A stretch of DNA of 64,000 nt, taken from the NCBI RefSeq assembly GCF_001653795.1, contig NZ_CP011514.1:866163-930162 (forward strand), written 5' to 3'. Position 1 is the first letter of the stretch, and the number at the start of each line of letters is the position of its first letter. Position numbers and translations under genes: made by a program. The notes beneath the pieces are model-generated. The model had not been told where the DNA came from. It was given only the letters and a program-made list of their open reading frames with translations, and made no database searches. This stretch comes from Mitsuaria sp. 7 (lineage in GTDB: Bacteria > Pseudomonadota > Gammaproteobacteria > Burkholderiales > Burkholderiaceae_C). Below, piece after piece: positions 54,686-63,274 of the stretch.

Positions 54686-54784
54686 TCACAGGTCGTCGGA
54701 CTTCAGCATCATGGGGCCGACGCACAGGACCCCGAAGGTGAGCGCGAACGCGCCCACGAGAATCGCGCCTATCAGTTCAAGCAT
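54686..54784 (-). CDS. 32-residue membrane microprotein before ybhP
   Basis: MLELIGAILVGAFALTFGVL leads into CVGPMMLKSDDL and a stop. A single helix of about 20 hydrophobic residues with a short charged end. AGGAG (54791-54795) lies six bases upstream of the ATG (54784). It ends 38 bases before ybhP and points the same way, so it is probably the first gene of the operon. Strong translation signal plus clean helix make it likely real; family not recognised. Confidence 0.75.
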   Translation of the reverse strand: MLELIGAILVGAFALTFGVLCVGPMMLKSDDL

Positions 54785-55247
54785 GGGGTGCTCCTGGTGG
54801 CGGTGCCGGTTTGGCAGTGCCGCATGGCGGCGGGTTCCCGGCCCCTGGGGCGCATGGCCCCGGACGCCGGGTGGGAGCGATCAATACTAGACCTGTCGGA
54901 CGCCACGCCGCAATCGCGTCGGACGGAGTCCCACCGCTCGTTCGGGGGATTCAGCCCCCCGGTTGCGCAATCTTTCCGGGCGTGCTCGGAACGGGCCCGA
55001 TGCGGCGTGGCGTGCCGTACGCGTCCGGCAGGCGGGGAAGGGGCGCCAAAGGGTCGCCAAGGGGGTCGCAATCGGGTTGCTAGCCGGTGGCAAGCCGGTT
55101 GCAAGCCGGTTGCAAAGGGGGCTCGACCTGACCCCCTCTTGCGCCAACGTAACGTCGGTGCAATGAAGTCCTGCAAAGCGCAACGCCGCGCTCCGGGCGA
55201 GGGCATCGCCACTAGATTGCGGGCACTCGTTGCCCAGGAGCATCTAC
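54785..55247. other. 463-base gap upstream of the TonB receptor, with helical-phased repeats
   Basis: No convincing gene. The left side contains the ribosome site and presumably the promoter of the microprotein-ybhP operon (AT-richer around 54880-54895). The right side holds the 11-bp array at 55061-55115 and the presumed receptor promoter. The last 12 bases carry AGGAG before GTG 55248. Confidence 0.6.
55061..55115. repeat. 11-bp tandem array (5 units) upstream of the TonB receptor gene
   Basis: Units, left to right: GGGGGTCGCAA, TCGGGTTGCTA, GCCGGTGGCAA, GCCGGTTGCAA, GCCGGTTGCAA. Consensus GCCGGTTGCAA at one DNA turn spacing, so all copies face the same side of the helix. This suits a regulator array or curved DNA about 130-190 bases before the start codon. 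Confidence 0.7.
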
Positions 55248-57884
55248 GTGGCCAAGCCTCTCCCCAAGCTTCTTTCCCAGGCTCAATGCAAGCCTCAATC
55301 CAAACAGGCGCCCAAGCCGCTCCTGTTGCCCCGGCTCATCGGGCTGGCGCTGGGCGCGGCGGCGTTCGCGTCCGCCCATGCGCAGGAGGCGAACCAGCAG
55401 CTCGACACCGTCGAGGTCCGCGGCGTGCGGGCGACGCTGAAGAAGAACCTGGCCGAGAAGCGCGAGTCGCAGAACATCGTCGACAGCATCAGCGCCGAGG
55501 ACGTGGGGAAGTTCCCCGACAAGAACGTGGCCGACTCGCTGCAGCGGGTGCCCGGCATCTCGGTGGACCGGATCTGGGGCGAGGGCAAGGCCATCTTCGT
55601 GCGCGGCACCGACAAGAACCTCAACATGACGCAGCTCAACGGCCAGGCCGTGGCCTCGTCCGAGTGGTGGCTGAACGAGCCGCAGACGCGCAGCTTCAAC
55701 TACGACGTGCTGCCCTCCGAGATCGTCGGCAGCCTGGATGTCTTCAAGAGCCCGTCGGCCGATCTGGATGAAGGCTCCATCGGCGGCCTCGTCATCGTCA
55801 AGACGCGCCGGCCGCTGGCCTTCAAGGACCCGCTGACGGTGCAGGTCGCCGCCGAGGCCATGTACAGCAAGCTGCCCGGCAAGACCGACCCGCAGCTCTC
55901 GGGCCTGCTGAACTGGAAGAACGACGACAAGACCTTCGGCGTGCTGCTGGCCATCAGCAGCCAGAAGCGCCACATGCGCCGCGACGGCCTGGAGCAGTTC
56001 TCCGATGGCAAGTACGACGTGAGGGACCAGAACGGCGTCGTCACCAACGCCTATGCGTCCTGGGGCGGCGGCTCCGCCATCTTCCGCCAGGAGCGCGAGC
56101 GCACGACGACCAACCTCGCGCTGCAGTTCCAGCCCAATCCGGCCACCGATCTCGTGCTGAACCTGATGGATTCGGACATGAAGATGAACAACAACAACCA
56201 GAACTACCTCTGGCAGGCCGGCGGCCTGGCGGTGGGCGGCGTCATCAGCGCCGTCGACCCGAAGTTCATCACCGTGGCCGACGGCAGCAAGGCGCTGGTC
56301 GGCGGCACCTTCGGGCCCAAGACCGGCGTGTCCTTCGAGCCCATCTATCGCGAGAGCTACATCAAGTCGCGCGTGGCGGACCTCGACGGCACCTATCAAG
56401 GCGGCAACTGGCAGCTGCACGGCCAGGCCGGCACCACCAACAGCTCGGGCGGCAGCAAGCATGACCGCCATTTCTGGATGGAAGGCGACACGCGCACGAC
56501 GATCTCGCTGGGGCCGGATCACTACGGCGTGAAGTACCTCGACATCAACCCGCTGGATCCGAAGGCGCTGACGCTCAAGTCCGGCGACGACCGCATCCGC
56601 CGCATGGACGCCAAGGAGAACTACGCGCAGGGCGACGTCACCTTCGACCTCGACGGCAGCCTCATCAAGGCGGTGAAGGTGGGCGTCAAGCTGCGCGACA
56701 ACACGCTGAAGAACACCCGCATCCAGGGCACGGCGGGGCCGGGCTCGCCGGGCTGGCAGTCGTTCTCGCTGGCCGACCTGTCCACCGGTCCTTCGCCGTC
56801 GCTGAGCCAGGCCGCGGGCACGTCCGACGCGCTGCGGCAGTACGCCTGGTTCGACGACGGGCTCGTCGCGAGCAAGGGCATCCCGATGTTCGACCAGGCG
56901 ATGGTCTACAAGGACGTGCTCAACGAGAACTACAAGATCCACGAGCGCATCAGCGCCGTGTATGCCAAGGCCGATTTCTCGGTGGCGAAGTTCCGCGGCG
57001 ACTTCGGCCTGCGCGTCGTGCGCACGCAGCAGACCTCGGACGGGTATCTGGGCAATGCCAGCGGCGGTTTCTCGCCCACCAGCGTCGACCACAACTACAC
57101 CGACGCGCTGCCCAGCCTGAACGTCGTCTACGACCTGAGCAAGCAGGTCGTGCTGCGCGGCGCGGTCTCGCGGGCCATGGCCCGCCAGACCTTCGACCTG
57201 CTCAGCCCCGGCCTGCGCCGCGACGGCACCGTGCTGTCCAAGGGCTATGCCGGCAACCCGCTGCTCAAGCCGGTGCACGCCAACCAGGCCGAGATCGGCG
57301 CCGAGTGGTACTACGCCGATGCCGCGCTGCTCTCGGGCACCTTCTTCATCAAGAAGCTGGACACCTTCACCTACAAGGCGTCCAAGTCCGAGCAGGTGGG
57401 CAGCGAGACGCTGACGGTGGAACGCCCCTACAACGCCGACAACGGCGCCGACATCAAGGGCTTCGAGCTGCAGTGGCAGCAGCCCTTCGGCAACACCGGC
57501 TTCGGCACCGTCGTGAACTACACCTTCACCGACGCCAAGGCCGGCGCCGTGTCGGGCCAGCCGCGCCTGAAGGTGCTGGGCAACTCGCGCGACCAGTTCA
57601 ACTTCAGCGGCTACTACGAGCAGGGGCCCGTCTCGCTGCGCATCTCCTACAACTACCGCTCCAAGAGCTACGGCAACGTGGAGATGGGCGGCCAGGTCGT
57701 CAACGCCGCCTACGGCCAGTGGGACGCGTCGGCCAGCTGGGACGTGACGCGCAACATCGCGCTCTACGCCAGCGCGGTGAACATCAACAACGAGGTCATC
57801 AAGTCCAACACCGTCGACGGCATCCCCGTCGGCGTGTACGAGAACGGCGCGCGCTACAGCGTCGGCGTCCGGGCCAAGTTCTAA
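55248..57884 (+). CDS. TonB-dependent outer-membrane receptor (TonB-Xanth-Caul type)
   Basis: 878 residues from GTG 55248, chosen for AGGAG seven bases upstream and the signal peptide (to ASAHA-QEAN); an upstream TTG at 55230 has no such signal. Plug domain with LDTVEVRGVRATLKKNLAEK, DVGKFPDKNVADSLQRVPGI and FVRGTDKNLNMTQLNG, then a barrel of about 700 residues ending in VGVRAKF with terminal Phe. Carbohydrate uptake is inferred from the following sugar permease (14 bases on). No SusD-like partner present. Confidence 0.93.
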   Translation: MAKPLPKLLSQAQCKPQSKQAPKPLLLPRLIGLALGAAAFASAHAQEANQQLDTVEVRGVRATLKKNLAEKRESQNIVDSISAEDVGKFPDKNVADSLQRVPGISVDRIWGEGKAIFVRGTDKNLNMTQLNGQAVASSEWWLNEPQTRSFNYDVLPSEIVGSLDVFKSPSADLDEGSIGGLVIVKTRRPLAFKDPLTVQVAAEAMYSKLPGKTDPQLSGLLNWKNDDKTFGVLLAISSQKRHMRRDGLEQFSDGKYDVRDQNGVVTNAYASWGGGSAIFRQERERTTTNLALQFQPNPATDLVLNLMDSDMKMNNNNQNYLWQAGGLAVGGVISAVDPKFITVADGSKALVGGTFGPKTGVSFEPIYRESYIKSRVADLDGTYQGGNWQLHGQAGTTNSSGGSKHDRHFWMEGDTRTTISLGPDHYGVKYLDINPLDPKALTLKSGDDRIRRMDAKENYAQGDVTFDLDGSLIKAVKVGVKLRDNTLKNTRIQGTAGPGSPGWQSFSLADLSTGPSPSLSQAAGTSDALRQYAWFDDGLVASKGIPMFDQAMVYKDVLNENYKIHERISAVYAKADFSVAKFRGDFGLRVVRTQQTSDGYLGNASGGFSPTSVDHNYTDALPSLNVVYDLSKQVVLRGAVSRAMARQTFDLLSPGLRRDGTVLSKGYAGNPLLKPVHANQAEIGAEWYYADAALLSGTFFIKKLDTFTYKASKSEQVGSETLTVERPYNADNGADIKGFELQWQQPFGNTGFGTVVNYTFTDAKAGAVSGQPRLKVLGNSRDQFNFSGYYEQGPVSLRISYNYRSKSYGNVEMGGQVVNAAYGQWDASASWDVTRNIALYASAVNINNEVIKSNTVDGIPVGVYENGARYSVGVRAKF

Positions 57885-57898
57885 GGATCGCGTCCTCC

Positions 57899-59230
57899 AT
57901 GCACACCACCACTCTCCCTTCCCCGGCACGCCAGGGCGTGCTGCTGCCCATGCTCTTCATCGGGCTGATGTTCTTCATCCTCGGCTTCGTCACCTGGCTG
58001 AACGGCTCGCTGATCCCCTTCCTGAAGATCGTCTGCGAGCTCAACAACTTCCAGGCCTTGTGGGTGGCCTTCGCCTTCTACATCGCGTACACGGTGATGG
58101 CGCTGCCGTCGGCGGCCCTGCTGGCGCGCATCGGCTACAAGAAGGGCATGACGGCCGCGCTGGGCGTCATGGCCGTCGGCGCGCTGGTCTTCATCCCGGC
58201 GGCGCGCTCGGGGCAGTACGCGATCTTCCTCGTCGCGCTGTTCACGCTGGCCAGCGGCATGACGCTGATGCAGACGGCCATCAACCCCTACATCGTCTGC
58301 ATCGGCGCGCGCGAGAGCGCGGCCATGCGCATCTCGATCATGGGCCTGTTCAACAAGGGCGCCGGCATCGTCGTGCCGCTGGTGTTCTCGGCGCTGATCC
58401 TGTCGGGCATGGAGCGCTTCTCCGAGCCGGCCCTCGCGGCGCTGGACGCCGCCGGCCGCGAGGCGCTGCGCAACGAGCTGTCGCAACGTCTGGTCCTGCC
58501 CTACACGGTGATGGCCGCGGGCCTGCTGGTCTTCATGGCGCTGATCCACTTCTCGTCGCTGCGCGAGCCCGATCTGGACGAGGACGATGCGCCGTCGGAT
58601 GCGTCGTCAACCGGAGTGAAGCCCTGGGGCGTCTTCCAGCATCCGCAGGTCGTGCTCGGCGCCATCGCGCTGTTCGGCTATGTCGGCGTCGAGGTGATCG
58701 CGGGCGACACCATCGGCCTCTACGGTCGTGAACTCGGCGTGGCGCACTACGGCGTGCTGACCTCCTACACCATGGGCTTCATGGTGCTGGGTTACCTGCT
58801 GGGCGTGGCACTGATCCCGAAGTGGATGTCGCAGCGCACCGCGCTCATCCTGTCGGGAGCGGGCGGCATCGCCTTCGTGCTCGGGGTCGCGCTGTCGTCG
58901 CCGACGGCGTCCGGCGTCTCGCAGGTGCTGCTGGGCTGGGCGGGCGTGCCCGCCGTACCCGACACGGTGTTCTTCCTCGCGCTGCTGGGCCTGTCCAACG
59001 CGCTGGTGTGGCCGGCCATCTGGCCGCTGGCGCTGGAGGGCCTGGGCAAGTACACGGCGGCCGGCTCGGCCCTGCTCATCATGGGCATCGCCGGCGGTGC
59101 GCTGATCCCCATGCTCTACGGCCATCTGGCCGACGTGACCAGTCCCCAGCTCGGCTACTGGGTCATGCTGCCCTGGTACGGACTCATCCTGCTCTACGCC
59201 CTGTTCGGCAGCCGTCTCAGGAAGTGGTGA
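57899..59230 (+). CDS. FucP/NagP-type major facilitator sugar:proton symporter
   Basis: 443 residues, about twelve helices. LFIGLMFFILGFVTWLNGSL with LKIVCELNNFQALWVAFAFY, and AINPYIVCIGARESAAMR are typical of the fucose/glucose/galactose/N-acetylglucosamine group. Carries the sugar brought into the periplasm by the receptor across the inner membrane. ATG 57899 is 14 bases past the receptor stop. Confidence 0.9.
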   Translation: MHTTTLPSPARQGVLLPMLFIGLMFFILGFVTWLNGSLIPFLKIVCELNNFQALWVAFAFYIAYTVMALPSAALLARIGYKKGMTAALGVMAVGALVFIPAARSGQYAIFLVALFTLASGMTLMQTAINPYIVCIGARESAAMRISIMGLFNKGAGIVVPLVFSALILSGMERFSEPALAALDAAGREALRNELSQRLVLPYTVMAAGLLVFMALIHFSSLREPDLDEDDAPSDASSTGVKPWGVFQHPQVVLGAIALFGYVGVEVIAGDTIGLYGRELGVAHYGVLTSYTMGFMVLGYLLGVALIPKWMSQRTALILSGAGGIAFVLGVALSSPTASGVSQVLLGWAGVPAVPDTVFFLALLGLSNALVWPAIWPLALEGLGKYTAAGSALLIMGIAGGALIPMLYGHLADVTSPQLGYWVMLPWYGLILLYALFGSRLRKW

Positions 59231-59234
59231 CGGC

Positions 59235-59302
59235 GGTGCCCTTCTTGCTCCCTCTCCCGCTTGCGGGAGAGGGCAGGGGTGAGGGCCAGCGGCGGTGGCA
59301 GT
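59235..59302. repeat. Dispersed palindromic repeat, copy B
   Basis: Contains CCCTCTCCCGC-TT-GCGGGAGAGGG and GGGGTGAGGG; reverse-complement match to 8343-8410 with about 5 of 68 bases different by eye. Lies between the convergent sugar permease and sensor kinase genes; only one half-element is present here. Confidence 0.85.
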
Positions 59303-59328
59303 AACGCAGTGAGGGCGGTGGTGAGGGC

Positions 59329-60804
59329 TCAGCCCGCAGGTAGGGCGACACGGACTTCAAATCCGCCCGCCGGGTGATTGCGGAAGCGCACCGTGCCGCC
59401 GTGGTCGGCCACGATCTCGCGCACGATGGACAAGCCCAGTCCCAGGCCTTCCTTGCGAAGGCTGGCGCCGTGCTCCAGCCGCGTGTACGGCTGGCCCAGC
59501 CGGGCGAGGGCGCTTTCGGGGACGCCGGGCCCGCGGTCGCGCACGGTGACGAGCACGAGGCCCGCCTCGTCGCTGCCCACGCTGACCTCCACCGCCTGTC
59601 CGGCGTCGCCGTAGAACATCGCGTTGTCCAGCAGGTTGCCGAGAGCGCGCTTGAGCGCCAGCGGCTTGCCGAACACGGTCAGCGGCTCGTTCTGCAGCTC
59701 GATCGTGTGCCCGCCCATGCGTGCGTCCCGCACCATCTTCTGCAGCACCAGGTCGATGCGCAGCGGCGCGCGGTTCTCGTGGATGTCGGTGTCCTTCACA
59801 ATCTGCAGGGCGGTCTTCACCATCATGTCCAGCTCGTCGAGGTCCTCGTGGAACTCGTCCTGCACGGCGGTGTCGTCCAGCAGCTCGCTGCGCAGCCTCA
59901 AGCGCGTGATCGGCGTGCGCAGGTCATGCGAGATGGAAGCGAACAGCCGCTCGCGATCGCCGATGTAGCGGCGGATGCGCTCCTGCATGTCGTTGAAGGC
60001 CTCGATGGCCTGGCGCACTTCCTGCGTGCCGCTGACGCGCAGCGGCTTGGGCGCCACGCGCCGGCCCACGAGCGCGGCGGCCTGGCTCAACCCCGCGAGC
60101 GGCCGCGTGATCGCGCGCACGGCGATCAGCGTCAGCAGCACGGCCAGGCCCAGCGCGAGCAGCTGCGGGGTCAGGCGTTGCCAGGTGAAGAACTCCAGCT
60201 GCTCCAGGTAATACGGGTCGGGCAGGGTGGTGCTGAGGTAGAGCCACACGCCGGGTTCGGTCTCGGCCTGGATGACGAGGAAGGGCGCCGGACGCTCGGC
60301 GGCGATCAGCGACGGTTCCACCCAGCTCTCCGGCAGATCGCTGAGCAGCGCGCCGCTGGGCGCCACCGCCAGACCGATGGGCGAGGCCAGCACGACGCGC
60401 ACCGGCGTGCCCGGAGGGAGCTGGGCCGTCAGCTCCTGCGTGACCCGCTGCTCCAGCATGCGCGCCATCGGCTGTCCGGGCAGCGGCGCGACCGTCACCG
60501 CGGCGTTGTTGAAGAAGACCTGGAAGCGCGTGCCGCCCATGGTGCGCAGTTGCTCGATGAGCAGCGGCCGGTAGGCGGCGGGCAGTTCGCGCAGGGCCCG
60601 CACCGCGCCCATGGCGCCGCTGGTCACGTGATGGGCGGCCAGCTCGGTCTGGCGCCGCACGCGCTGCTCGATCTGGCTGTACCAGACGAGGTTGACCGTC
60701 AGTTGGACCAGCGCCAGGCCGCCCAGCATGGCCAGGACGAAGCGGCCCTGCAGGCTGTCGAACAGGAAGCTGCGGGCGCGCTGCCAGGAGGGCTCACGGC
60801 GCAT
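59329..60804 (-). CDS. EnvZ/GtrS-like sensor histidine kinase
   Basis: 491 residues. Helices near 22-42 and 205-225 flank a periplasmic domain of about 160 residues. HAMP (ITRPLAGLSQAA), H-box SISHDLRTPITRLR (His about 292), N-box LGNLLDNAMFYG, G1 VRDRGPGVPESALAR and G2 EGLGLGLSIVREIV. The gene starts 11 bases inside the response regulator gene. Together with the binding protein two genes up, it could sense periplasmic sugar. ATG 60804. Confidence 0.9.
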   Translation of the reverse strand: MRREPSWQRARSFLFDSLQGRFVLAMLGGLALVQLTVNLVWYSQIEQRVRRQTELAAHHVTSGAMGAVRALRELPAAYRPLLIEQLRTMGGTRFQVFFNNAAVTVAPLPGQPMARMLEQRVTQELTAQLPPGTPVRVVLASPIGLAVAPSGALLSDLPESWVEPSLIAAERPAPFLVIQAETEPGVWLYLSTTLPDPYYLEQLEFFTWQRLTPQLLALGLAVLLTLIAVRAITRPLAGLSQAAALVGRRVAPKPLRVSGTQEVRQAIEAFNDMQERIRRYIGDRERLFASISHDLRTPITRLRLRSELLDDTAVQDEFHEDLDELDMMVKTALQIVKDTDIHENRAPLRIDLVLQKMVRDARMGGHTIELQNEPLTVFGKPLALKRALGNLLDNAMFYGDAGQAVEVSVGSDEAGLVLVTVRDRGPGVPESALARLGQPYTRLEHGASLRKEGLGLGLSIVREIVADHGGTVRFRNHPAGGFEVRVALPAG

Positions 60805-61513
60805 GCCGCGGCGTCACGGTCGTCGAGAACACATAGCCCGAGCCGCGCACGGTCTTGATCAGCGCGGGCTGCTTGCCGTCGTCCTGCAGGCGTTGGCGCA
60901 GCCGGCTGACCTGCACGTCCAGCGAGCGGTCCAGCGGCCCCAGGTCGCGTCCGCGCGTGACCTCGGCCAGGCGGCTGCGATCCAGCACCTCGCCGGGGTG
61001 TTCGACGAGCAGCTTGAGCAGCTGGAAGTCCATGCCCGACAGCGCCGTGGCCGTGCCGTCGGGGTCGACGAGGCTGCGCTCCAGCAGGTCCAGCGTGAAG
61101 CCGTTGAAGGCGTAGTAGCGCGGCTCCCGGGTCTTCTCCTGGCCGGTGCGGCGCGTGATGGCCTTGATGCGGGCCAGCAGCTCGCGCGGGTTGAAGGGCT
61201 TGCCGAGGTAGTCGTCGGCGCCCAGTTCCAGGCCGACGATGCGGTCGGTCTCGTCCGCGCTCGCGGTCAGCATGATGACCGCCACCTCGGAGCGGCGGCG
61301 CACCGACTGGCACAGCGTGAAGCCTTCGGTGTCGGGCAGCATCACGTCGAGGATGCACAGGCTGATCTCGTCGCGGTGGCGCTCGAACTCGGCCATGAAA
61401 CTGGCGCCGTCGTGGGCCAGCAGCACCTCGTACTGGTTCTTCTCGAGATAGGTCTTGAGCAGGCTGCGGATCTTCTGGTCGTCGTCGACGATCAGGATTT
61501 TTCTCGGGCTCAT
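60794..61513 (-). CDS. OmpR-family response regulator (GltR-like)
   Basis: 239 residues. Receiver VDDDQKIRSLLKTYLEKN, Asp56 in CILDVMLPD, Lys in YLGKPFNPRE, and winged helix with LSGMDFQLLKLLVEHPGEVL and DVQVSRLRQRL. ATG 61513 overlaps the binding-protein stop as ATGA. Similar regulators control glucose uptake genes in Pseudomonas. Confidence 0.92.
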   Translation of the reverse strand: MSPRKILIVDDDQKIRSLLKTYLEKNQYEVLLAHDGASFMAEFERHRDEISLCILDVMLPDTEGFTLCQSVRRRSEVAVIMLTASADETDRIVGLELGADDYLGKPFNPRELLARIKAITRRTGQEKTREPRYYAFNGFTLDLLERSLVDPDGTATALSGMDFQLLKLLVEHPGEVLDRSRLAEVTRGRDLGPLDRSLDVQVSRLRQRLQDDGKQPALIKTVRGSGYVFSTTVTPRHAP

Positions 61514-62808
61514 GGGGCGGCTTTCCTTGGGCTCAGCGCGCGCAGCAGGCCCTGCAGCTTGCGCTGGGCGGCGGCGGGGGTCTGGCTGGGGTCCAGCGCG
61601 AAGCGGTGGACGGTTTCGATGATGGCGTTCTTGCCGATCTCGCCGAAGGCCATGCGGTGCACGAGGCTGGGCACGCGCGGCGTGGCGGGGTTGGCGAAGA
61701 GATGGAAGGAGGCTTGCGCGCAGGGATCCAGCTCGTCCACCGGCACGTCGCGGCGCACGGGGATGGAGCCCTTGATGCGGTTGTAGCCCAGCTGCAGCGT
61801 GGCGCTGCCGAGCAGTTCGGCCATCTTCTCCTGGTCGGCCTGGCTGCTGCCGTTGCCGGCCAGCATGGCCAGCGTGTCGATGCTGTAGAGGTGGGCCTGG
61901 GCGGTGCCCGGCACGGCCTTGCAGGTGAAGTCGCGCTCGCCTTCCAGGCCCATGGTGCCCAGTTCGCCGCGGGCCCAGTCGCCCATGATCATCATGGCGC
62001 TGCGCTCGTTGGCGAAGTCGGCGACGACCTCGGTCCAGGGCCGCTCGCCGGGCGCCGCGCCGCTGGCGGGCAGCGCGAGGTTGCGCCAGTTGCGCAGGCG
62101 CTTGAGCGCGCGCTCCAGGGCCGGATCCTCGAAGGCGCTGAGATCGCGCTGCTCCAGCATGCGGCGGTACAGGGCCGGGCCGGCTTCGCTGAGCAGCATG
62201 GCTTCGAAGACGGTGGCCACCTGCCAGGGCTCGTCGCTGAAGGCCACCGGCGTGACGCCGGCCGCGCGCAGCTTGATGGCGGCGCGCTCCAGGCCGTCCC
62301 AGTCGGTGGGCGGTTCGATGCCATGGCGCTTGAGCAGCGCCTTGTTCAGGTAGAGGTTGTTGATGCGCTGGATGCCCAGCGGCGCCGCGACGATGTGGCC
62401 GCGCACGGTGACCTGGGCCATGACCTGCGGGAACATGACCGAGGCCCAATTGCGCCGGGCCGCCACGCCGTCGAGTTCCAGCAGCAGGCCCATGTCGGCC
62501 CACTCGTTCATGGACGCGCCGTTGAGCTGGGCCACCTTGGGCGCCATGCGGCGCAGGATGCGTTCGTTCAGCACCTTGATGGCGGGGCCGCCGCCGCCGC
62601 CGGCGACCGCGCCGTCGACCCATTTCAGGCCGTTCTCGGCCATGCGCGCGGCGACGTGATTGGCCGCGGCGCGCTCGCTGGCGGAGGTCCACCAGTGCAG
62701 GACGTTCAGCTCACCCGCGCCCTCCACGGGAGGAGCGGCCACGGTCGGCCCGGCCGCCGTGACCGCGCAACTGCAGGGCAAGACCGCCAACGCCACCATG
62801 CGCCGCAT
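61510..62808 (-). CDS. Orphan GtsA-like periplasmic sugar-binding protein joined to a two-component system
   Basis: 432 residues from ATG 62808; a longer frame to TTG 62874 exists without a ribosome site. Signal region MVALAVLPCSCAVTAAG. The mature part ELNVLHWWTSASERAAANHV and VAGGGGGPAIKVLNERI are paralogous to GtsA at 12347, and ends SIPVRRDVPVDELDPCAQ matches its Cys region. No permease or ATPase is nearby, so it is probably a receptor for the adjacent kinase rather than an importer component. Confidence 0.88.
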   Translation of the reverse strand: MRRMVALAVLPCSCAVTAAGPTVAAPPVEGAGELNVLHWWTSASERAAANHVAARMAENGLKWVDGAVAGGGGGPAIKVLNERILRRMAPKVAQLNGASMNEWADMGLLLELDGVAARRNWASVMFPQVMAQVTVRGHIVAAPLGIQRINNLYLNKALLKRHGIEPPTDWDGLERAAIKLRAAGVTPVAFSDEPWQVATVFEAMLLSEAGPALYRRMLEQRDLSAFEDPALERALKRLRNWRNLALPASGAAPGERPWTEVVADFANERSAMMIMGDWARGELGTMGLEGERDFTCKAVPGTAQAHLYSIDTLAMLAGNGSSQADQEKMAELLGSATLQLGYNRIKGSIPVRRDVPVDELDPCAQASFHLFANPATPRVPSLVHRMAFGEIGKNAIIETVHRFALDPSQTPAAAQRKLQGLLRALSPRKAAP

Positions 62809-63052
62809 CTTGCGGGTTGCCAGCGCGGGCCAACCTTGCGTTTTGTACGAGCGCTGTAATGTTGTGTGACTCAAGGACGCCGCCAGCTGCAGAGAGGCGT
62901 GGATTGTCTTGAGCGGGGCAACGGATGGCGATTGGGGCTTTACCGCGACTTGTCAGCGTCGGACGCGCGAAAGGAAGTTCGGCTGTCCGGCCCATCGCGC
63001 ACCGGTGGCTCTCTAGGAACTGGTGGAACCTGAAGCTGCCGCGCCAAAGAGA

Positions 63053-63082
63053 AAGGGGTCGCGCCTTTCGGTGCGACCCCTT
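63053..63082 (-). terminator. Terminator downstream of tRNA-Ala
   Basis: Perfect 10-bp arms AAGGGGTCGC and GCGACCCCTT around a 10-base loop, followed on the minus strand by TTCTCTTT. It lies 11 bases past the tRNA 3' end. Confidence 0.75.
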
Positions 63083-63092
63083 CCGGATCTGT

Positions 63093-63168
<76 letters not shown>

Positions 63169-63274
63169 AACGAAGACATTGACTATAGCAGAGATTTCAC
63201 GGTGGCCGCCTTGACGGCGGGTGCTGGAACGGAGTTCGCACAAAGCGGGGCGAGTGCGGCGAGGCTCCAGGAAC

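Noticed and set aside
55163..55246. Small ATG frame before the TonB receptor
   Set aside because: No ribosome site, basic random-like composition, runs into the receptor gene.
55212..57929. Minus-strand frame of 905 codons opposite the TonB receptor
   Set aside because: High-GC antisense shadow; repetitive Val/Leu/Ala/His composition and no signal, motif or ribosome site.
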